Origin: Martensiomyces pterosporus
Taxonomy: Eukaryota > Kickxellomycota > Kickxellomycetes > Kickxellales > Kickxellaceae
Assembly: GCA_025201845.1 (NCBI GenBank)
Contig: MU603946.1
Coordinates: forward strand, 19,793-83,792
Length of the DNA: 64,000 bases
Direction of reading: 5' to 3'
The notes below the pieces were generated by a model. The model did not search any database and was not told the DNA's origin. It saw only the letters and a program-made list of their open reading frames with translations. The translations under genes and the position numbers were made by a program. Of the stretch, positions 32,901 to 41,109 are shown piece after piece (position 1 is the stretch's first letter; every line of letters begins with the position of its first letter).

Positions 32901-34161
32901 CGCCCTGCGCAAATACATCGCACGGTTGACACGCAGCTGCAGCTTGCCCGACATGGGTCTGCGGATGGCCGGCTGGTAAAGCCCGCCAGCCGGGTCGTCG
33001 TCGTTGAGGGTCTCGCTGTCGTCGTCCACATAGTCGATATACAGGGACTGGTACATCTTCAGCGAGTACTCGAGCAGGCGGATGCGGTCCTCAGCCTCGC
33101 GGAACATCTTCTCCGAGTCGATGATCTGCGTGATCTTGCCCTTGCTTCCCCTGCGGTAGTCGTCGCTGTACAGGGTGCGGATGCGGTTGGCGTTGTCGCG
33201 GATCTTGCGCTCGACCTCAAGCTTGTATGCGATCTCGTGGACCTTGAGCGAGATCTTTTGCACGGAGAGGTTCGATGAGGTCTTGCGCAGGTCGAGCTTT
33301 GACAGCGACATCGAGTGCGGGCGGCCGCCCGATGAGGTGCTCGGCGCGGCGGTTATGCTGGGGGATGACTCGCCATCGTGCAAGCTGCCGCCTATATATA
33401 CACCAAAATCAGCGAAACAAATAAAAACAGGGGGCGGGTTCCACGTGAATCAGCAAGCAAGTGGGGTGTGAGAGCTGCGCGTGTAGATTACAAGCACAAG
33501 GCACAGAGAACGGGCATTGTGCAAGGCATGCGGACATGTGGGAATTGTGTTAGCAGAAGCTGCTCAGGAGACACAAGGGTGTCACCCAGGCCATGCTTGG
33601 CTGATTTTCTCCAAAGCACAAAGCACGCAAACCGGCAGCAGAGGAGCAAAGACACAGTACCTGGCGAGTGAACGTTGCCGCGGTTCTCCTTCTTTTGAAC
33701 CAGGCGGTCGAGCTCGGCCTGGAGGTAGCTGACACGGCGCTCGGCCTCCATGGACATTGTCTCTGCGTTAGCCTTGACGTTGGGGTTGGTGAGCTGCGAC
33801 AGAAGCTCCCTCGTTTTGTTGAGGATGTTCTTCTCCTTGCGCAGCTTCTCCTGCGTCTTGCTAATGGCGCTGTCCAGGTCCTATAAATAGAGAAAGGCAT
33901 GCCATGCTGCATGTGGAAGCCGCTGGTTAGTTGGCGTGCTGCTTGGGCTACTTTCTGCGAACAGATGAATCCGCAATGCGCCCTTTGAGTGGAGCTGGAA
34001 GGCCTGCTGCTGCTGCTCCCTTGGCGCAGCAGCATCCGCCGAAACACACAGAAAAGCGCATGCCAGAGCATGGATTGCAGCCTCCTCAATCGGCGTGTTC
34101 GGCGGATGCTCTAGGCAAAGAGGAGCGCAGACGAAAAACGTACCCCGGCGTGACCCGACAT
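29952..34161 (-). CDS. PKC1: Protein kinase C, fungal Pkc1 type
   Basis: Inferred exons on the minus strand: 34161-34144 (six codons), 33880-33661 and 33391-29952. They total 3678 bases in frame, for 1225 residues. Domain order is HR1 (about 7-72), second HR1 (about 111-190), C2 (about 226-345), two zinc C1 domains (about 429-476 and 495-548, HX12CX2C pattern), a Gln/Pro-rich linker (about 640-880) with long CAG-coded poly-Gln, and an AGC kinase domain from about 892 (GKGNFGKV, AIKVLKK, YRDLKLDN, DYG in place of DFG, GTPEFMAPE). Fungal Pkc1 is activated by Rho1 through the HR1 domains and drives the cell-wall integrity MAP kinase pathway. The hydrophobic motif reads FSDFDY: Asp1211 replaces the usual phosphorylated Ser/Thr. 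DYG rather than DFG also occurs in some AGC kinases. Confidence 0.94.
31000..31510 (-). repeat. CAG-rich region coding poly-Gln linker of PKC1
   Basis: Several runs of CTG on the plus strand (CAG sense codons on the minus strand), the longest at about 31241-31268 and 31401-31448. They encode Gln runs between the C1 domains and the kinase domain, all in frame. Confidence 0.8.
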
Positions 34162-34655
34162 ACTGGAGGCTTGCATTGGAAACCAGCGAGTGAGTAGAGC
34201 GCTTGGCGAGCGAGAGCAGGGCTGGAATATGGAATGAAATGTAGCGTGGTCGTCAGGGAAGAAGAGAGGGGGTAGAAACGAATGAAACAGAAAACGTGTC
34301 AAGCGGGAACAAAATGAGTAATATGAATTTGCTGCTTGGCGAGATGGGGCTAAAAGGGAAACAAAGAAAGCACGCTCCTTCTCTTTGCAGCACTGCTGCC
34401 CGGCCAGCTAAAAATACGCCAGAGGAAATAGTACCACTAAGATGCAACCGCTGCTCCCATTGGGCAGACGCTGTGTACCCTTCCCTTGTTGCTACGTTGC
34501 ATGACGGCAATGCGGATACTGCAGCAGAAGCGCCTTTGCTTTCTCTATGTGTATTTCTATGCTGCAAAGCCAAAAAAAAGACTAGCAAAAACAATGCCCT
34601 GCTGCTTCCCAGACTCGGCTGCAAGATGCCGTGGCTACCTGTGCGCGCGCTTGGC
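34162..34655. other. Intergenic region between PKC1 and TIM22
   Basis: 494 bases. It contains the PKC1 promoter and the TIM22 3' end. No gene seen; the open frames lack family features. Confidence 0.5.
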
Positions 34656-35114
34656 CTAGTCGTCCTTGTGCATATACCAGTCAATGGCTGCAGAGAAGGC
34701 CGCAAAGCCCGCGCATCCAGCGGCCATTCCCCTGGGCCCCGTCTTGACAGCCAGCGTCCCGCCAGTAACACACCCAGCCGCAACGCTGTTGTAGATATCG
34801 TTCTTTGCCCGATAGCTCTCGATCATGCACTCTGATCCCGAGTATATCGCAGCCATCACGGCAAAGTTCTTCGCCGAGGATATGCTTTTATTTCCCATGT
34901 CCTTGAACACCGTTTTGATCTGCTGTTTTGTCGACTGCGTCGTGTCCACTGGCGACGAGAACTCGATGCCCGAAAGAACCAGCCCGAACACCGCGCCAAT
35001 GCCGAAGCCCGCGATACCGCCGAACCCGGCCTTGAACGCACAGGAGTCTGTCACGTTGGCTGCTGCTGCCCGCTCCTCCTGAGACGGTGTGCGTGTGAAC
35101 GGGTTGCCTGACAT
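34656..35114 (-). CDS. TIM22: Tim22, mitochondrial carrier translocase channel subunit
   Basis: 152 residues, taking the ATG at 35114; the in-frame extension to 35180 reads as leader. Hallmarks of the Tim17/22/23 family are visible: a glycine-zipper first membrane segment (FKAGFGGIAGFGIGAVFGLVLSG), the 'FKDMGNKSISSAKNFAVMAAIYSGSEC' region and a C-terminal glycine-rich segment (AAGCVTGG ... GPRGMAAGCAGFAAFS). Conserved cysteines in SCAFKAG and SECMIES match the intramolecular disulfide of Tim22. It forms the inner-membrane channel that inserts metabolite carriers. It is divergent from GUT2, another mitochondrial gene, across a 1.2-kb spacer. Confidence 0.93.
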   Translation of the reverse strand: MSGNPFTRTPSQEERAAAANVTDSCAFKAGFGGIAGFGIGAVFGLVLSGIEFSSPVDTTQSTKQQIKTVFKDMGNKSISSAKNFAVMAAIYSGSECMIESYRAKNDIYNSVAAGCVTGGTLAVKTGPRGMAAGCAGFAAFSAAIDWYMHKDD

Positions 35115-36120
35115 TTCCTTTTCTGTGCAGCCGCAGCAAGGGGAATTAGAGATATAAGGTAGAGGAGGGAAATAGTACAAGTGTGCAGAGCGAAGCGAAG
35201 GCTGCTGTGGCGATGCAGGAAGACGGCTGATAAAAAAAAATTATCTCTTGGCTCCACCTGTTGCCTGCTGCCTGCTGCCAGGACCACTGCCCTGCTTTGA
35301 GTCAGCAGCGCTGAGCTGATTGCGTGATCTGGGCTGGCCGGTTTGCTGATTGAATCAGCCTATCGATCCATCCACATCGATAAAGCGCGAGATCGGTCAG
35401 GCTGCAAACCCCAGGACACCGCTCGGATGCCGATTCCTGCCCCGGGGAAAGGCAGAGGGCGGATCGCTTTATTCCATCTCGCTCTCGCTCGGCCGTTTCG
35501 CACCAATGCCCAGCTGGATTTTTGCTGAACCGGCAAAGGAATGCGTCGAGCACACAGTCTGGGGCGGACATGGAGAGTGACTGGCACACAAGGCGGTGTG
35601 TGTGGCCTGCCCGCACAGCGAACTGGCGGTGCTACCGCACTCGCACTCTGCCTGCAGGACTGGCAGTGACTCCTTTTTTGTCGCCTGCCCTCTCGGGCAT
35701 GTGAAATGCGTCGAATCACACACACCGAGCGATGCGCGGATGGGGCACACTAAGGGCGCAGGCGCCAGGAGCAGCTGGGTGCGCCGATCCGTGCGCGCCT
35801 CTCGTCTGATTTCAGCTGCGCTGCTGGCGGGGAATGCCTTGAGAGGAGCGCTAAATGGCGGCTAACTTTAGGCGCCCGAAAGATTACCATCGTGTGCTCA
35901 TGCCTGACAGGGCCAGATGGATCGGATGAGGGGCGCTTCCAGCAGCAGTGTTCCCTGGGCGCCAAGTGGGGCTCGCACGCCGCCACGGCCCTTGCCACCC
36001 TTCAGGCAGCGCGATGCTGAGAGAAAATTTTGGGCAGCCGTATTACGGGCATGTCTGGGCTGCAGACGCCTCGCCTGTGGCAGCGGAGGCGGGGGAGGCA
36101 GTTGAAATTTTTCTCGGCCA

Positions 36121-36126
36121 CACGTG
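36121..36126. promoter_or_regulatory. CACGTG E-box upstream of GUT2
   Basis: CCACACGTGGGC, 239 bases before the start codon and 55 bases upstream of the TATA box. Confidence 0.4.
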
Positions 36127-36180
36127 GGCTCACGCGCCTCCTGCTCCTCCTCCGAAGGCAGCCTGATCCCTCTTATCTCA

Positions 36181-36186
36181 TATAAA
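36181..36186 (+). promoter_or_regulatory. TATA box of GUT2
   Basis: TATAAA, 179 bases before the GUT2 ATG, followed by a C/T-rich stretch typical of the start region in this genome. Confidence 0.5.
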
Positions 36187-36359
36187 GCAAACCCTGCCCC
36201 GCGCCCCGCACACACGCACAGGCGCCTGCACACATCCACAAACCCCCTTGTCTCTCTCCTTTGTTTGCTGCTGCTCACGGTAGCGCTTTGAACTCCCCAT
36301 TCTTATTTCTATTCAACAACGCACCCCTATTGTGCTGAAGCACATTTCATTCTGACAAG

Positions 36360-38705
36360 ATGTGGCGCCAGCAGACAGCACAAAAGGTGCTCAAGTTCAC
36401 TGCTGCTGGCACGGCCACCGCTGGCCTTGCCTACGCCGGCTACTCGTACTACCGGCAGCGCACAGGCAAGGCGCTCGACGCCGCCTCCCTGTACCCCAAG
36501 TTTGCCACACACTACGCCGATCCCCTCGAAACACCCACACCCCCCGGCATGCGCCCGCACGCGTTCTGGACCCCGCCCAAACGCCAGGAGATGATCAACG
36601 ACCTCAAGGGCCTGCAGCGCGACGGATCCGACACCAAGACCGCGCAGGAGCAGGAGTTTGATCTGCTCATCATCGGCGGCGGCGCCACTGGTGCCGGATG
36701 CACGCTCGATGCGGCCACCAGGGGTCTGAAGGTGGCCATGGTTGAGAAGGACGACTTTGCAGCCGGGACATCGTCCAAGTCGACAAAGCTGGTGCATGGC
36801 GGCGTGCGCTACCTGCAGAAGGCCATCATGGGTCTGGATTACGAGCAGTGGAAGATGGTCAGGGAGGCCCTGCATGAGCGCAAGACCTTCCTGAACATTG
36901 CGCCGTACTTGAGCAACGAGCTGCCGATTCTGCTGCCTGTTTACACGTGGTGGCAGCTGCCGTACTTCTGGGTCGGATGCAAGATGTACGACCTCCTGGC
37001 TGGCAAGCAGGGCATCACGGGAAGCTATGCGCTGGGGCGCTCGAAGACCCTGGAGAACTTCCCCATGCTCCGGTCCGAGGGGCTCGTTGGCTCCATGGTG
37101 TACTTTGATGGCCAGCACAACGATGCTCGAATGAACGCAGCCCTGGCTGTCACTGCTGCTGCCCACGGCGCGGTCGTTGCCAACCACGTCGAAGTCACCT
37201 CGCTGATCAAGGCCAAGGACGAGGCCACTGGCAAGGAGGTGGTGCGCGGCGCTATGCTGCGCGACAACGAGACCGGCGAGGAGTGGTCGGTCAAGGCGAA
37301 GGGCGTTGTCAACGCCACGGGTCCCTTCTCGGACGCCATCCTGAAGATGGACGAGCCCAGCATGCCCGACATTGTGGCGCCCAGCTCTGGCGTCCACCTG
37401 GTGCTGCCCTCGTACTTCAGCCCCAAGAACATGGGCATGCTCGACCCGGCCACCACCGACGGCCGCGTGGTGTTCTTCCTGCCCTGGGAGGGAGGCGTTG
37501 TGGCGGGCACCACCGATACTCTGTGCGATGTCGAGGCCAACCCCAAGCCGTCCGAGAAGGAGATCGAGTGGATCCTCTCCGAGATCCGCCGCTTCCTCTC
37601 GCCCGAGGTCAAGATCCGCCGCGGAGACGTCCTCTCGGCGTGGTCCGGCATTCGCCCGCTGGTGCGCGACCCAAAGGCCAAGAACACCAAGGACCTGGTC
37701 CGCAATCACATGATCCACGTGTCGGACTCGGGTCTCATCACGATTGCCGGCGGCAAGTGGACCACCTACCGCGAGATGGCAAAGGAGACGGTTGACCAGG
37801 CGATCGAGTCGTTCAAGCTCAAGCCGCTCAGGGAGTGCCAGACCGAGAACGTGCGCCTGATTGGATCGCACGCGTGGTCGGACAACATGTTCATCAAGCT
37901 GGTGCAGAACTTTGGCGTCGACCTGGAGGTCGCCAAGCACCTCTCGCACAACTACGGCGACCGCGCATGGGCTGTCTGCGCCCTGGCTGACCGCACTGGA
38001 ACCAACCACCCGTCTCTGGGCGAGCGCATCCACCCGCTCTACCCCTTCATTGACGCCGAGGTCCGCTATGCCGTGCAGTACGAGTACGCACTGTCGGCTG
38101 TCGACGTGATTGCCCGCCGCCTGCGCCTCGCCTTCCTTGATGCCCAGGCTGCACGCGAGTCCCTGCCCAAGGTCATTGGCATCATGGCGGGTGAGCTCGG
38201 GTGGAGCGAGGAGAGGAAGACGAAGGAGAGCCGCAAGGCGCTCGAGTACCTCACCACCATGGGACTCCCCGACTCCATCCTCGACGAGCCCAGGCCCGCC
38301 AAGGGCGACGAGAAGAAGGGGTATGTGAGCCTGAAGACCACCAGCGACCTGAACTTCCTCGACCCTGCGTCGTACTACCGCAGGGGCGTGTTCTCGGCGG
38401 AGGAAATCGGCGCCTTCCTGTCGGCGTTCTCGGAGTTTGACGTGCATGGCGACGGACACATTGAGGTCAAGGACATCCAGCCTTTGTTTGAGGCCATCAA
38501 TGTCCCACTGCCCACCAGCGGCATTGAGCCGCTTTTGAAGGACGCAAACATCAGCTTCAGCGACCCGGGAAGCTCCGTTGAGTTTGAGCAGATCTTTGAC
38601 GTCCTGGGACAGATCAAGGAGTCGGCCAACGCAGAGGGCCGGAAACCCGAAGGCGAGCTCAAGCTCAACCAGATCCCCACCTACCGCAGCGGCGGCGGTG
38701 TCTAA
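36360..38705 (+). CDS. GUT2: FAD-dependent mitochondrial glycerol-3-phosphate dehydrogenase
   Basis: 781 residues. The N-terminus (about 1-40) has Arg/Lys, few acidic residues and a hydrophobic stretch (AAGTATAGLAYAGYSYY), fitting inner-membrane targeting. The FAD-binding Rossmann motif is GGGATGAG at 106-113. Downstream are 'TSSKSTKLVHGGVRYLQ', 'YFDGQHNDARMN' and 'AGGKWTTYREMA', conserved across GlpD/Gut2. A C-terminal EF-hand-like segment begins near residue 694 (FDVHGDGHIEVKD), as in animal GPD2, which is calcium-activated; budding yeast Gut2 lacks it. The enzyme oxidises glycerol 3-phosphate to dihydroxyacetone phosphate and passes electrons to ubiquinone (glycerol use, redox shuttle). 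Strong codon bias leaves a 710-codon open frame on the opposite strand, which I treat as a shadow. Confidence 0.96.
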   Translation: MWRQQTAQKVLKFTAAGTATAGLAYAGYSYYRQRTGKALDAASLYPKFATHYADPLETPTPPGMRPHAFWTPPKRQEMINDLKGLQRDGSDTKTAQEQEFDLLIIGGGATGAGCTLDAATRGLKVAMVEKDDFAAGTSSKSTKLVHGGVRYLQKAIMGLDYEQWKMVREALHERKTFLNIAPYLSNELPILLPVYTWWQLPYFWVGCKMYDLLAGKQGITGSYALGRSKTLENFPMLRSEGLVGSMVYFDGQHNDARMNAALAVTAAAHGAVVANHVEVTSLIKAKDEATGKEVVRGAMLRDNETGEEWSVKAKGVVNATGPFSDAILKMDEPSMPDIVAPSSGVHLVLPSYFSPKNMGMLDPATTDGRVVFFLPWEGGVVAGTTDTLCDVEANPKPSEKEIEWILSEIRRFLSPEVKIRRGDVLSAWSGIRPLVRDPKAKNTKDLVRNHMIHVSDSGLITIAGGKWTTYREMAKETVDQAIESFKLKPLRECQTENVRLIGSHAWSDNMFIKLVQNFGVDLEVAKHLSHNYGDRAWAVCALADRTGTNHPSLGERIHPLYPFIDAEVRYAVQYEYALSAVDVIARRLRLAFLDAQAARESLPKVIGIMAGELGWSEERKTKESRKALEYLTTMGLPDSILDEPRPAKGDEKKGYVSLKTTSDLNFLDPASYYRRGVFSAEEIGAFLSAFSEFDVHGDGHIEVKDIQPLFEAINVPLPTSGIEPLLKDANISFSDPGSSVEFEQIFDVLGQIKESANAEGRKPEGELKLNQIPTYRSGGGV

Positions 38706-39460
38706 TTCGGCACTTGCTTGATTCCTTCTCTTTCAGTTTCTTCTCGTTAATAATACTATTCTTTTCCCTGTGCTTGGCCAAGTCCACTCTGGTGTCTGCT
38801 TGTTTAGATCGACGAGATGGAACAGAGGAAGGCGGTTCCCACGATGTGAATGCACAATCGATGCCGGTGCAGATGGGGAACGATGTCTTTGCAAGAAGCG
38901 CGCAGCCTTGCAATTGCACCACTGCATCGCCATATATAGCGAATTTTATGCTATTAAGGTTTGCGCTCCTTGCCCAGCAGGCACCCCTTGTGCCGTGCAT
39001 GTTTGCTGGGAGACGGGATTTTTCCCACACGCAAATACTGCTGATGGCGGGTGCGTGTGACCTCAGATCTTTGGTCCCTCCAGTCCCCGTTTTTCACTTT
39101 CCATCTTCTTTCACACTCACTCCGTTTGGCAATTTTCCGGATTAAGGTTGTAGTGGTCTGCAGCTCGGCATTTGCCTCAGTGTGATTGTGCAGGCAAATT
39201 TAGCTGGAAGAGTGGATAGCGCATTCGCTACCTCGAGGAGGGATGGTGCAGCTGAATGTGTCCAAATAGGGCCATGGTGGCATCTCGAGAAGCCCCGCGT
39301 GTGGGTGCGCCAATGCATATAAAAACACAGCCCGCCGAATCTACCCTGCCACCACTTGTCCTCTCTAAACCACACCTCTCCTTGCTGGACTCCGAGCCTC
39401 CTCGACATCTACTCCCTTCTGCTGACGCGCACACTGCCTACTGAACACAGCCACCGTCAC
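38706..39460. other. Intergenic region between GUT2 and M28 aminopeptidase
   Basis: 755 bases without a gene. It holds the GUT2 3' UTR and the aminopeptidase promoter, with TATAAAA at 39318-39324. Confidence 0.5.
39318..39324 (+). promoter_or_regulatory. TATA box of secreted aminopeptidase gene
   Basis: TATAAAA, 143 bases before the chosen ATG, in the context GCATATAAAAACAC. Confidence 0.5.
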
Positions 39461-40537
39461 ATGAACCGCTTCTTTGCCGTGCTCTTCACCGCCCTCCTGG
39501 CCTGCGGTGCTTCCCTCGCCCACGGCAAGGGCAGCATCTACGACTCCAAGCGCCTCATCCAAACCAGCCCCGCCGAGAAGCACTGGATGACGGAGGCGGA
39601 AATCCATGGGCTCATCGCCAAGCATGTCCACTTCCGCGACATCACCGATATCCAGGACCTCCGCCCCGTGGCCAACCTGGCTGCCACCGACTTCCCAACT
39701 GACCTTTCGCACCAGACCCAGGTCAATGCGCTCCTGCCCAGCGTCAATGCCGATATGCCTAGATCCGTGCTGGCTAACTTTAGCAGCTTCACCAACCGCT
39801 ACTACAACTCCGACAACGGCAAGGCATCGAGTGCCTGGCTGCTCAACACAATCAAGAGCACCGTGCCTGGCGTCAACGCCACTGCGTTTGCCCACAGCTT
39901 CCCACAGTCCAGCATCATCGCGCATGTCCAGGGGTCCACCAAGCCCAACGAGATTGTCGTTATTTCTGCGCACCAGGACAGCATCAACCAGAACGACCCC
40001 TACAATGGCCAGGCACCAGGCGCCGACGACGACGGCTCTGGGACCGTGACCATCCTCGAAGCCCTGCGCGTGTTCGCTGCCAGTGGGCTGAAGCCCGCCA
40101 GATCCGTCGAGTTCCACTGGTACGCCGGCGAAGAAGCCGGGCTCCTGGGGTCTGCCGACATAACCAAGGCGTACCAGAGCAAGAGCGTGGTTGCCGACCT
40201 CCAGTTTGACATGACTGGATACCCGCTTGACCCCCCTGCCGTCGGAATTGTTACCGACTACACGGACTCGGACACCAACGCCCTGCTGCGCAAGATCGTG
40301 GCGGCGTACACCGACCTCCCCACCATTGATTTCCAGTGTGGGTATGCCTGTAGCGACCACGCCAGCTGGAACGCCATCGGTGTGAGGTCGGCGCTGCCGG
40401 CGGAGAACCAGTATGTGGATGGGAACGGAAACATCCATTCGGAGAACGACTCGTTTGACACGGTTAATTTTGATCACCTGGTCAAGTACGCCAAGATTGC
40501 GCTGGGATTCATTGTCGAAGTAGCGGATGCCCAGTAG
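39461..40537 (+). CDS. Secreted M28 zinc aminopeptidase (leucine aminopeptidase type)
   Basis: 358 residues. The ATG at 39461 gives a clear signal peptide (MNRFFAVLFTALLACGASLAHG); the upstream in-frame codons are leader. A propeptide-like region runs to about residue 105. The M28 catalytic domain has all expected residues: His171 and Asp173 (SAHQDS), an Asp in GADDDGSG (189-191), Glu224-Glu225 (YAGEEAG), Asp250 (QFDMTGY) and His300 (CSDHASW). These match the two-zinc aminopeptidases of the Vibrio/Aspergillus Lap type, which release N-terminal hydrophobic residues from peptides. I infer an extracellular nutrient-acquisition enzyme. Length fits single-domain fungal Lap proteins (about 380). 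Confidence 0.92.
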   Translation: MNRFFAVLFTALLACGASLAHGKGSIYDSKRLIQTSPAEKHWMTEAEIHGLIAKHVHFRDITDIQDLRPVANLAATDFPTDLSHQTQVNALLPSVNADMPRSVLANFSSFTNRYYNSDNGKASSAWLLNTIKSTVPGVNATAFAHSFPQSSIIAHVQGSTKPNEIVVISAHQDSINQNDPYNGQAPGADDDGSGTVTILEALRVFAASGLKPARSVEFHWYAGEEAGLLGSADITKAYQSKSVVADLQFDMTGYPLDPPAVGIVTDYTDSDTNALLRKIVAAYTDLPTIDFQCGYACSDHASWNAIGVRSALPAENQYVDGNGNIHSENDSFDTVNFDHLVKYAKIALGFIVEVADAQ

Positions 40538-41109
40538 CAAGGGCAATCAAGTTCCACGTCCACAGATTAGGCCTACACATATATACATCCAATGCTATAA
40601 ATCCAAGCAGCGCAGCGGACGGGTGTGCTGTGGAGCTGTGCTGATGCCAGCATCTTGCAGGGAAAACGTAAATCCACAGGGAATTCCGCAAGGCCTTTCC
40701 TGCAGGCATTGCATCATCACCCTGCCAGATTACAGCATTCCCAGCTCCTCGCGGCATGCTTGTGCGATAAGGGGGCATTAGCGCAGAATAGGGCTTTGTG
40801 GCCATGCTTCTGCGCTCGGTATATAAGAAGCCAGCATCTTCCTGCACCCATTACCGACGTTTGCTACCACTGCTATCGCTTCTACCGCTGCACCCTTGGT
40901 TCTCTTGTCGCTCGCATACCCAACAGCCACCGGGCACCTAAAGTAGGACACGCAGGAACCCTCGTCCTTGCACTCGCAAATACCCCGCTGTTCTTTAAAA
41001 AGCAAGCTCGCTGCCACGTCGAGCAGCCACTCTCTTTCCTTCCTCCTGTATTCATCACCCTTTCCTGCTCTTACTAATTCAGCAGCCACAGACAAGCAAT
41101 TCACTCCAA
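40538..41109. other. Intergenic region upstream of HACL1-like gene
   Basis: 572 bases with no gene. TATATAAG at 40820-40827 lies 283 bases before the next ATG; the rest is a C-rich leader with several TTTCCT runs. Confidence 0.5.
40820..40827 (+). promoter_or_regulatory. TATA box of 2-hydroxyacyl-CoA lyase gene
   Basis: TATATAAG, 283 bases before the ATG at 41110. This implies a 5' UTR of about 250 bases. Confidence 0.45.

Larger units (their letters stand above)
35115..36359. other. Divergent promoter region of TIM22 and GUT2
   Basis: 1245 bases without a supported gene. Features on the GUT2 side are a CACGTG E-box at 36121-36126 and a TATAAA box at 36181-36186, followed by a C-rich leader. 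The TIM22 side has an A-rich run near 35230. Short ORFs on both strands have no recognisable content. Confidence 0.55.

Noticed and set aside
30183..33278. 450- and 570-codon plus-strand frames opposite PKC1
   Set aside because: Leu/Arg/His-rich shadows of a conserved kinase with intact domains.
36327..38459. 710-codon open frame antisense to GUT2
   Set aside because: Its translation has no domain and is the codon-bias mirror of a well-conserved enzyme.
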